From the NCBI GenBank assembly GCA_036245805.1, contig BTRK01000006.1, forward strand, positions 34,104,901-34,168,900: a DNA stretch of 64,000 nt. The letters are read 5' to 3'. A model generated the notes under the pieces. That model saw only the letters and a list, made by a program, of their open reading frames with translations, searched no databases and was not told where the DNA came from. This document shows positions 36,601 to 47,000 of this stretch, in pieces (positions within the stretch are counted from its first letter, which is position 1; each line of letters begins with the position of its first letter). A program made the position numbers and the translations under genes. This stretch comes from Pristionchus mayeri. Lineage: Eukaryota; Nematoda; Chromadorea; Rhabditida; Neodiplogasteridae.

Positions 36601-39600
36601 AAATCTACGAGCAGCATCATCCTTCTCGACGGTTCCGGACGAAGACCTGATCTAGTCAGAATGTCACTCAAAGGTGAGAACCCCTACCTTTTTTTCTAAA
36701 TCGTTCATATTATAAATTAGTAGCACCTTGTTAGAAAAAATCTATCTGCCTAGAAATTGATTTGCAACTAACTTTGAATAACCGAAGGTCCCCGTAATTT
36801 CGAGCGTCTGCACTTGCAAGATCTCTCTGGATCGCCTCATGACATGGCTTACGACCAGGTATTTCCGTCTTCTCAATAATCTCTTCGAAATGATCATTCA
36901 GCTCTCCTCCTCCATCTACATCGCTTCGAGTAACGAATCGAGTGGAACAATCGAGCATGTCAACCTCACGAGTTTGACTCCGCGAGCTACGGTCGTTGTT
37001 TCGGGAGTCTCCCTTAGAGGAATCTCCCATCTCGAAATAGTTCCACACGCCAACATAATTGTCTAGTTAGTTTCCACATTGGTCTCGAGAATATTTACAC
37101 CTTTTAGTTCGAACACTGAATTCGGGAGGATCGAGGCAAGTTCATTGGATGGAAGACACTCGAAGACACTCGCTTGGATTGGAATTCGCCCTACTCTCAT
37201 CAAACTCAATCTGGAGAACAACCTCATCTACTATGTGAACGAATCCGTGGAGATATCTTCGATACGCGTGAGTCTTTTTTAGTTGCCTTTTTTAGTTGTT
37301 TTTTTTAGTTTTTTTAGTTGTCTACTTTTATTAAAAGACTAAAATGCATTAATTTCTGAATTTCTCCAAAAAAATTCCATTAATAGTGTCGTGTGCGATT
37401 CATTTTTTTCAGAGGATGCCTCTAACAGGTGCAGCCAATGGAGGAGAAATTCTCTATAAGACATCGCAGGCTACCTCACAAATAGTGGCGATTGCAGTCA
37501 ACAGCAATAACAGAGAGGTAAAAAATGAGGGCAACTGATGGGTGATGGGAGCTCGTTCTCTACGCGCAATTTGCGGTCAGTATTCAGAATTAAACGGCTC
37601 AATTTAGATCTACTGGTCTGAACAGAATCGGGGAGTGAATACACTGCACAAGATGATCACCAATGGTTAGAACACTTTCATTGATTGTAATCACCACTAA
37701 TTGACACTGACCTACAGTATCGACCATAAGTCAGCGTCCAAAACTTCCAAGCTCTGTACTTTTTTAACCAGGTGTACATTAAGGCTGAAATTTTAAACTT
37801 AGATATGAAATTCATAGGGGAATAAGGTGAGCTTTTTTTGAGACCTCTTCAAAATTTCTAGCTCTTGCATAGTGATGACGCAATCACAATACACTTTTTT
37901 GAAATGGATTATTTCCTCGGAAAAATTTTTCGTGCTTACCGAACTTTCTGAGAGTTGAGAAGTATCATAGGACTACTCAGAAAACAATTTTCAAGTTGCT
38001 GCGACTTCGGCACACAAAAGTCACTTTTTTGGATGACTCAACTTTGGCCACTTAGCGTCTCAAGGACGAATTTGCATAAAATGTGGTTCCTGCACAGTAA
38101 GGCTCAAAAACCATCAAAGAAACTTTTCCCAACTTTTGGTGTGGTTAGTTTCTCTTTCCGGACAGTGCCGTTCTCTAAAAGAACGCGTGCGTCACTCTTC
38201 ACACCGCTCCCTCTCCTCTCTCTCGTCGTGTAGGGAAATGACGTGCGCGCTCGAGGAGCGCGCGTCCGTAAATCCATTGCCACGCTCCGGAAAGTGAAAC
38301 TAACCACACCAAAAGTTGGGAAAAAGTTTCTTTGATGGTTTTTGAGCCTTACTGTGCAGGAACCACATTTTATGCAAATTCGTCCTTGAGACGCTAAGTG
38401 GCCAAAGTTGAGTCATCCAAAAAAGTGACTTTTGTGTGCCATGAATGCAAATGATGTGCGATCAATACCAAACTATCAGGATCATCTTGGATCATGGTAA
38501 GGATAATTTTCATGCTTTGCACGAGTCTCTAGCTTGTCTAGAAGCTGAGTTATAAATTTGCAGCCTCCAACTTGCAGCGTCTGCAGCAAAAAGGAGCGAA
38601 GTCGCAGCAACTTGAAAATTGTTTTCTGAGTAGTCCTATGATACTTCTCAACTCTCAGAAAGTTCGGTAAGCACGAAAAATTTATCCGAGGAAATAATCC
38701 ATTTCAAAAAAGTGTATTGTGATTGCGTCATCACTATGCAAGAGCTAGACATTTTGAAGAGGTCTCAATAAGCTCACCTTATTCCCCGATGAATTTCATA
38801 CCTAAATTTAAAATTTCAGCCGGAGTTTACATCTGGTTCAAACATTACAAAGCTCGGAAGTTTTGGACGCTGACTTATGGTCGATACTGTAGCACTGTTC
38901 TCCCTTGAGCTGGTCTCGGGGACGGGATGTACCTTTATTCACCTCTATTCGTTTAGGCACTGGCGAAGTAGTCCTCTTTCGTTCGGAAGATCGAAGGATA
39001 ACGTATCTCCAATTCAGAGATGATGCGCTCTATTACATCGACAGGTTTGGTAGAGCAATACGAACAATTTAATATTTTTTCTCAGCAAGAAAAACGAATT
39101 CGGATTCTTCGACAGCACTGGATTTCACTCGGTTCATGCTGGAGTGAAGAGCGTACGGGATTTTGTTATCACGCATCCTCCTCTAAAATCCGAAAGTGAG
39201 TTTAGACCCACTTCATCACGACGGTGAATCGTTTCCTCACAGTAATTGATGTCACTATGAGTACTATGTGTACATACCGAATGATTCGACTCCTTAGGTA
39301 CAGAAACAATAGTAAATAACTGAGTATCTGATTGACTCTCCATCCACTGTTGACTTCAGAGAAGTATCCGTGCGAGGAAGACAACGGCGATTGTACGGAG
39401 TTGTGCTTGCCTCGATCCGACTCTGGAGTCTTCTGCACATGCGGAGATCATCGCTTCTTCGATGTTGTCTCCAAATCGTGTCAAGGTTGGTCGATCTCTG
39501 TAGTCTTCCCTATTGTAGTAATTGTAGCCAATCCTCACGGCATCATCATGGCCAGTAACGGACACTTTCTACTCATCTCTGCCAAGGATCCAAAGGCGAT

Positions 39601-42600
39601 GCTGAATGAGGCACGAGTTCTTCAGCGATCTCAGAACATTCCATGATTGAGAAACCAAATGGTCTCTGCAGGACCACTCTCCGATCACCTCTCTTCCCAT
39701 CGAGAAGGTTGGACTTCCTCTCTCTGTTGCTGTCGATGAACTCTCTCGATTCGCGACTCTCTACTGGATCGACGCTAATGAACCCAAATTCATTCGATCT
39801 GTGCCTACCAAAGGATCGAATACCGTATGTCGTTATATTATTCTCACTAATGAAACTGAGAAACGGATTGTTTTATCGCCAAGTGAAGAGCAAAAATATT
39901 GTTATTTTTCATCAGTTCTTCTAGCACTCAAATTGATTGTCAGATTCAAATTCATTCAGAAGACTACTCAATCTCTGCATGTCCCTGCTTGTCTCCATCT
40001 ACGAGCACTCACTGTCGACACCTTCGGAAGGTACGTTCATCCTAGAATGATTTAGTGCACAACTCGATTCAGACAGCTCTTCGTCTCTTGTGTCGTTTCT
40101 TCGGGACGCAGCCACGTCATGGTTTTCAGAATTCAGGTATCCTTCCATTCCGATTGGAAGAGAAAATGTCGGCATGTGAATATTTCTTTTTTTAGATCTA
40201 AAAAATCATAAGACATATTTGCAGTCTTCGTCCGCGCTTCTTCCTGACAAGCTGCTGCACATCGGCCGAGTCGTCAATGGGGATGAGATCTCTTCCGTGA
40301 CCGGCAAACAAGCTGTGCCTACGGAACTAGCTGTCGGAGCGAGGTCAGACATTACTGATAGAAAATGTGCATGTAAGGCCCATAGCCGAATAATAGCAGT
40401 CGTTCCTATTCAAAGTGAATTACAGGAAACTGGCGTATCTGGATGTCAGCACTCGTTCTGGAGGACCCATCCTCGTTGTCTGCGATCTCGATGGAAGGAA
40501 TTGCAAGAAAGCGAGTGAGGTGAGGTCAATTTATTCTTTTTCTACATTCTTAATTTTATGAAAAGATTTTCTAAATAATCTCTCAACTTTTCGAAGCTTA
40601 AGAAGAAATTCACAAAGTCCGTGAACTATCTTTCTTACCAACTCTGGAGAAACGTTCCTAGAAAACATGGATGAATGGGGATTCGAACCCCTGTCTTACG
40701 TGTCTCACATGGGGACTCTCTAACCTCTGAGTAATGCCCCCATGACCTACCTGTGGGGTGTTTCGAGCTGTGCTTTTTCTTTTTACTGCACATTTTCATA
40801 ATGGGAATAATAAGTTTCCCCATTTCAGAGGACGACTCCTTACTCCCGTCTGTCCCTCCTCCCTAGACAGGGCAAACTTCTTTTCACTGGCGAGGATTCG
40901 ATCAACGAACTCGATCTGACCACTCTGAGTACTGCTCCCATTCCGAACGGGCCGGAGAGAGTGAAGGCTCTCTTCACTGCAGTCGATGGAGAGAGAGTCG
41001 CCACCGTTCCCATCGATGAGAAGGAGTATGTCAATTACACTTTTATCAATGTTTTTGTTCCTGAATAATTTGCACCAAATAGCCCTCTCATATTGGAGCC
41101 ATTTTGTATTTGATTTCTTATAGGGATTCGTTCCTCGTCCTTGGCGAAGAGCGTCTGCTCATTCCGGGGATGTCTCGAGTCACTGCCATCACGTCCTTCA
41201 CCACCAGTGAATTCGTGCAGTTCGATAGGTCGAGAAGTTGTCTCCATCAGGAGTGCACCCATCTCTGCACGTCAGCTATTCCCCCCTACGAGTTTATTCC
41301 AATTTATTTAGTGTACTCACCACGAGTAGATCTTACATTATGGACATTTGCAGGTACACAGGCGACAGTTACGAGTGCCTTTGTCCACTGGGATACACCA
41401 TCTCACACGCATCGTCAGTTTTACCCGTGCTTGAAGTGAAATCCCTAAAATCTGAGTAAAACCTGAGTAAAATCCGAAATATTTTGTTATTTTGCTCTTT
41501 TGCAGAACACTAACAAAATAATATCACAAATACTGTATGTTACGCTAATTCAGGTCGCACATCTGCATGCCGAATATCACTTGCGAGCCATGGGAATTCC
41601 TCTGCAGAGATCAGCGAACTTGCGTGCATGCAGGAGCAAAATGCGATCAGTGAGTATCGAGACAATGAATGGGAAGAGTCCATAATTGCAGTCGTCTCAA
41701 CTGTCCTGATGGATCGGATGAATCGGCTGAAGTTTGTGGAAATGTCGACGCGAAGACGTGGATTTGTGGAGATGAGAAGACGAAGATCGATCGATATCTC
41801 GTCTGCGATGGAATTCCCCACTGCGATGATGGAAGCGATGAACAGGGATGCAAGTGAGCAATTTCAGAAACAATTATTCAAGCAAATGTGAATTACTCAA
41901 ATTCGTAAGAATATTTATCGAAGGATAAGTGTTAATCTCATTATTTTGGGTGTTCGATAACCTCGACTGAGATGGATTGTGCCATCTTCGGTCGAATGAG
42001 TCAGCCAGAGTGTGTACTGCGGAGACTGAGATGCGACCACCACTACGACTGCAGCAACGGGGCTGATGAGGATGAGAGGGTGGGTATTTCAAATATTGTT
42101 CTCATGGCAAGTTAAAATAAAAAATCACTGCTTTTTCAGTTGTGTTCGACCTTTTCTCCCGAAGTCGCTGGTTTCAGAGTGACCTTCACGCACATTATGA
42201 TTGGGGCGATTGTGGTGAGCTGATGATTCTATTTCTTGAGATACATTGGACTAGCATTCCTTTTTCAACTTAACCCAATTAATTAAATCCAGCTGCTGCT
42301 TCTCCTCGCAATATGCCCCATCTGCGTGTTTTTCTGCTATAGTAGGAAGAGAACAGAGCAAATGGAGCCAACTATGACTGATAGAAGGTAGCCAGCATTC
42401 AATGCAAGATGAGAGAATGCACCTTCAGATATCATCACTTCGTTGGTCAGAATGATCCTTCTCTGCTTGTTCCTCTCTCTTCAGCTCCAGTCGATCAATA
42501 CGAGGTAGCAGAAGGGTTGAAACAATTCAGTTTTCGAGAATCTGTTCATCGATTTCATTCAGATGCGCCCCTATTCCGTCGTCGATTCCACTTCCACTTA

Positions 42601-43386
42601 TCCTTCTCTTCCTCCTCCGATGGCCTCGCAATGGTTATCCATCTTCCCATCATTTCTCTGGATACTTGGATCTTTACCGTACATACACTTTTGAATTTCA
42701 GTGGTTCTCGTGGTGGTGGAGGATGCAGTTATGTCTATCAGATGCACGGAAGAGACCATCCCAGCAGATTCTACGCGCCCCCTCCGAGCACGGCAAGGTC
42801 AGAAGAAGAAATCGCTTCGATAAGATGTGTATTGATCAAGTCCTTCCAGTCTTTCAACATACGGCATCGTTGTTCCTTCCTTCAATACTGGTACCCTATC
42901 ACAGCGAAAGATTGTCATCACCGAACATGCAGTGTAAGGATGTTCAATAATGATAATCAAGCAGGATTAGCTGAATAAAAATCTCTCAAAATACCAAAGG
43001 CAAAGATTAGATGAATCGGTATACTTATCTTTCAGTCCTTCTCCTTCAAGTCGAAGTGGAATCTCCCCTCCTCCAGCGTATCTCGTGGAATCCCAAAGGG
43101 GTCTTCAGCCCAGGTCGAACAAGGGAAGGAAGACCTCTAAAACTTCACCTCCTACCTCTAATTCAAAAGTGAGCGAAGAACGTCTAATCAGAAGAAAATA
43201 GAAATTTAACTATCTCCATACTTACAAATTCATGTTTCTATTATATTATTTGAGGATGCGAAAAATTGTTCGCGTGCAACTCTGAATCGATCTCATTCTT
43301 CCTCCGACAAGTCTGATCACGATAGTGTCAGCCTCTCCTCTCACTCTTCAGAAGGAGCTCCCACTTCAAGCAGAAATCAATTATGA
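30687..43386 (+). CDS. LRP5/6/Arrow-type Wnt co-receptor
   Basis: Model of 46 exons (first 30687-30735, last 43255-43386), about 1,623 aa, close to vertebrate LRP6. Order: signal peptide; then four units of YWTD beta-propeller plus EGF module. The EGF modules are NPCSVNNGGCSHICL (about 34640), SCAKGNNGGCGHYCLN (36440), KYPCEEDNGDCTELCL (39361) and SCLHQECTHLCT (41240). Three LDLa repeats follow (41554-42150), then one transmembrane segment (HIMIGAIVLLLLLAICPICV), then a tail of about 135 aa. Propeller blades show EGFVYWLDITDAAIKR, GVLYITDWYERSSRIVKM and GRLYWAESNHSLIR. This exact order is unique to LRP5/6. The tail has APPPSTARSPSPSS and ISPPPAYL, resembling the PPPSP sites phosphorylated for Axin binding. 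The intron at 31260 has a GC donor. The junction between exons ending 41853 and starting 41963 is out of phase. Two large foldback elements lie in introns. A poly(A) signal candidate is AATAAA at 43836. Confidence 0.92.
32546..34490. mobile_element. Foldback element of about 1.95 kb in an LRP intron
   Basis: About 920 bp at 32546-33465 is repeated almost exactly in reverse complement at 33575-34490. The outer ends are CCGAGACGTAGGAATTCAT and its complement, and the inner ends meet around an unrelated GA-rich core with AGCGCGCGCTCT. It lies in the intron between exons 32428-32488 and 34626-34774 and leaves the splice sites intact. No transposase frame is visible, so it is nonautonomous or a segmental inverted duplication. 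Confidence 0.85.
37712..38892. mobile_element. Foldback element of about 1.2 kb in an LRP intron
   Basis: The left end CTACAGTATCGACCATAAGT is matched by its complement at the right end. Inner arms (about 38105-38160 and 38285-38345) pair again around the CCGGAAAGTGAAACTAACC block. The right arm carries about 150 bp without a counterpart on the left, an arm-specific insertion. It sits in the intron between exons 37608-37665 and 38957-39044. Confidence 0.82.
40662..40752 (-). repeat. tRNA-like sequence in an LRP intron
   Basis: On the minus strand an A-box-like block (TTACTCAGAGGTTAGAG) and a canonical T arm (GGGGTTCGAATCCCC) are spaced as in a tRNA, with CCA shortly after. The acceptor halves do not pair, so it is probably a tRNA-derived repeat rather than a working gene. 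Confidence 0.45.
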
Positions 43387-43975
43387 TTATATTAGAATTA
43401 TGTATATTTGAATGTTTTTGCTCCTAGTTGTTGGAATTATTTATCACTCACTTAATTCACTTGATCTCATATAATACGGTTTATATTCGCGGTTCTAGTC
43501 GATCAGATATTCTTCACTTATTCCTCTCGGGTCAATTAACTTGCTCCCTGTGTAGAGTATCTTGATAAATTATTTGTTTTGTCTTTTCGATTTGAGTGCA
43601 AAGATGCTTAGATTGATCCTATCGCTTCTACCGTTGTTCGATATATATCAGTGAGGAAGTCATGCTAATGTGGCGAGAGATGCGTCCAACCGAGTTATCC
43701 TAGGAAGCATTCCTTTCCTTCGCTTTCCTTCCCTTCCTAGGCTGTCTTTGCAAACACCACAATCCAAAACTTGAATTCCGTTTAATTAGGTTTTTTTAAA
43801 ATTTTTTTTCGTATTAAATTTTTGAGTACGGAAATAATAAAGCTTACGCTGAAATATTTTACTAGCTTTAGTGGCTTGTGAGCCACGCCCAGTGGAATCT
43901 TCGGCGTTTAGTGAGCCAACAAACTATTTAAATTTTCTTTGTGTTTATTCTTTATCTAAAGTGTGTCCCAGGAAA
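43387..43975. other. Intergenic space between LRP and THAP-like gene 1
   Basis: This contains the 3' UTR of the LRP gene and the 5' flank of the next + strand gene. The sequence GTGTGTCCCAG just before the start at 43976 is a plausible splice acceptor and could be a trans-splice site. Nothing else is identifiable. Confidence 0.5.
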
Positions 43976-46547
43976 ATGGATCTCTTAAACACCACTCGAA
44001 GCTACGAGAGATTCGAGAAATCCATTTATTCAGCTGCCGAACTCGTGAAGAAAGTTGATGGAAGCACAGGAGAACTCATCGCGCGGTTTGTTCCCTTGAT
44101 TGCTCTTTCTCCTAATGTTACCCGTTATAACTTTGTGAAACAGCGATCGGTCTGGTTTTTTTCCTTATTGTTAGTTATGCATACCCTTGTATTTTCAGCA
44201 TCATAGGTACACTGGATGAGCTGGGAGTATCCTTCCACGATGACTGGAAGGGTGCATGGCCCGCAGCCGATGAAGGAATCATGCAACTTCAACAGGAAAG
44301 TATTTTGGTGAGTAAGTTGCCAGATTGCAACTCACACTGCAACCCGATGTTTAATTCACAATTTAAAATGTAAAATCTCACACTGCGTCCACTGACTTTA
44401 TCACGAACTGATCTAACGGTCTTTGCAGTTTGTGCTTGAGCGTCTTAACCTTGAAGATTTCACAGAAAGCTCTGCACGAGATCACGACGGCTATCGAGAT
44501 GATCATCGACATCTCTCACCACAAACAGAGGGAATACGAAGTTATGACAAAGCAACGAGGAGAAAAAGGAGCAGTTATTGTAAGTGAAACTTAGGGTTTT
44601 TTTTACAATGCACACAAAGATGCACTCTAAGCAAAGGATATTTCAGGTAGCTGGCCAATACCCACTGTCACTACCGAGCACCTCCACTCAGATATTACCA
44701 TCGCTAAATGGTGAAAAAATTTACTAGAGTATGCAATAGTTCACCATTTGAATTTGAAAAGAAATTTAGTTATCCATTCAATATTAATCGTTAAAATGCA
44801 ATTGATTTACAGATTTCCACGAACTAATGTCTGAGGAAATTAAAACAGAACCGATGGACATGAAGGAGGAACCATTCGATGAGCCGATCATTGATGTAAG
44901 AACAGTCATCAAAGTGTATGAAAATATTTAGATTTAACTTTTGCTAAACATTTTTGAAAAATATATAATGAAAGTTATTAAAAATACAAATCAAGATGTT
45001 GTCGCAGTTAAAACGTGATCTTAGAAAGTTGTGCAGCTCAGTATCAACACTGCAGGCATTCTGTCCCATGTGGACTTCCAGATCGATTGGATCAGAGGAC
45101 AATGGAAATTTCAACGCCGAAATTCTCAAAGAAGAAGTGATGGAGTATTCGATTCCTTGCTCATCGACAGTCAAGGAAGAACAACAATCGATGGGGGATT
45201 TGGCTGCTCGAGGAAGGGAAGAAGAACCAGCTCGAATGATGTCTCGAGATACCTCAGCAAGCGTCCCCAATCCCCAGTCTCTCTCTTTGGCTGCCTGGAG
45301 GATACAACCAATTGACAGCATGGTCGGTTTATGCCTTTATGCTTTGAAGAATGCCCTAATTATATTATCACAATTAAATATCGTAAATAGTAAAATAATT
45401 AACAGAACGAATTGCAGAAGAGTGGTTGGCCTCAGTGGAAGAAGTGCTTCATCTGCTCCAATCTCACCTTCAAGTACTACGCCCTTCCGAAGCATCACAG
45501 AGGAGAAAGACTCGCTTTCTTCGACAGAATAATCGCAGTCAACTTAACTGAAGAAGAGAAAAATATGATAAATGTAAGATTCTCAAAAATATGTTAAAGA
45601 GTGCTGATATCAGGTTCTAAAACATGGAAACGAGGATGCCTACTTTTGCTTGAAGCACATATTTGCTCCTTATAAACCTCCAGCAAAGGCAAGTTACCGT
45701 ATATTAATTGATCAAAATTTTATTAAAAAATCGCAATAAAAATATTTATTCAGAGGCGCAAAAATATGGCAAACACAACGGAGAGGCTGATACAGAACCA
45801 GCCGATTCGGCACTCCTCAGTTGCACGTTCCAATACCACATTTCATGAAAAGGTTAGGAATCTCATCTTCAATTCAATAAACGGACTTCTTCAGGAACGT
45901 CGATGTGAATTATGCGGAGCTCCAGCTTCTCCATTCACACTCAGTCCGAAGGAACCTGCAAATGCCCTGAGATTCATTCAACAATTGAGAAATGTACGGT
46001 GCTGCTTGACTTTAGAAAAATAATGTGATACAGCATGTCGATTTTAGATCACTGCCCATCAGCGTCAGAAGCTTCATTACTTCGCTAAGCTGGGCCGTGT
46101 CTGGACAGTCTGTCGCCGCCATATTCCAGAAGATCTTCGCGTATCATCTCATTCCGTAAGTGTTCTTGAGTCAATCAGAATGAAAACTGACGCATTTGTG
46201 TCAAGGGAAATATAAACTCAACAGTAGTAGAAAAAATTCGTTGTACTCGTTTAACTTTATTGGTTACCATACCCTTTCAGACTAGGAATCTCTCAGTATT
46301 CAATCCGTCAAGCAGGACTGTGCCAGAGGGAAGGTCGATTTCATGCGCACTTCAGGTTGGGTGATTGAGCCTTATGGATGCATTCGAAGCAAGAACAGAT
46401 TGCAATGGCGTAATTTAGCCGTTCGAATTTCAGAGAATTTCGAGTGAATGCGATGACTTACTGAAGGCTGCTGTACGCCACACAAAAGATCTGAAGAAAA
46501 AAGACGAAATAGAAGTAAAGGAAGAAGAACTCGACGAATTCGCATGA
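43976..46547 (+). CDS. Protein with two THAP-like C2CH zinc fingers (gene 1)
   Basis: Thirteen exons from 43976-44085 to 46434-46547, all in phase, about 490 aa. The N-terminal 130 residues are helical and lack a known domain (YERFEKSIYSAAELVKKVDG). A segment with sumoylation-like motifs follows (EEIKTEPMDMKEEP). The first finger reads KKCFICSNL, then YYALPKHHRGERLAFFDRI, closing with YFCLKHIF. The second reads RRCELCGAPAS, then ALRFIQQLRN, closing with WTVCRRHIP. This C-x2-C, helix, C-x2-H spacing fits THAP-like domains as in the C. elegans synMuv proteins LIN-15A, LIN-36 and LIN-56. A nuclear DNA-binding or corepressor role is inferred from family only. The exon ending 45688 uses a GC donor (GCAAGT). 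The C-terminus is acidic. A poly(A) signal candidate lies at 46750. THAP-like gene 2 at 52.6 kb has the same two-finger plan. Confidence 0.75.
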
Positions 46548-47000
46548 GCAGATATATTATATAATACTAAGCAATCAGAGCTTTCGAAAATTCATAAATT
46601 CCAGGCAAGAAAGATACCTTGCTTGCCGGGAATTTGTGAATAGTTGTTACACTCAATTAATTTTCGTCGCCATTGAGTAGGTTGTATGCCACATTGGAAA
46701 TGTAGAATATACAATAGATGCAATGTTTGCAGGTAAACGATAAAGTTGTAATAAAATATGTATTCATTCAGATTGTTCAACAAAAAACAGGTGAGGTTTG
46801 GTATAAATAAATTAGATAAGAAAGACTCGATCTGGTTTTCGTCCGTTGAACTCGAGTGGCATTGTGACACTCTGCATGGAATAAGTGCGACTTAGTGTTG
46901 TTAACAACGTGAGTATTTGTACATATGACCTGGAACACGGGAATATTGGCTATGAGATCATGGCAATTGCATAATATGTAGTAGAGAGTAGTAATTGAGA

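Noticed and set aside
43387..43990. LRP gene and THAP-like gene 1 as an operon
   Set aside because: The 590-base gap is longer than usual for nematode operons and there is no direct sign of SL2-type trans-splicing.
45001..45315. Alternative frame LSINTAGILSHVDFQ... within THAP-like gene 1
   Set aside because: It ends in a stop without a usable donor, while the frame starting at 45056 joins both neighbouring exons in phase.
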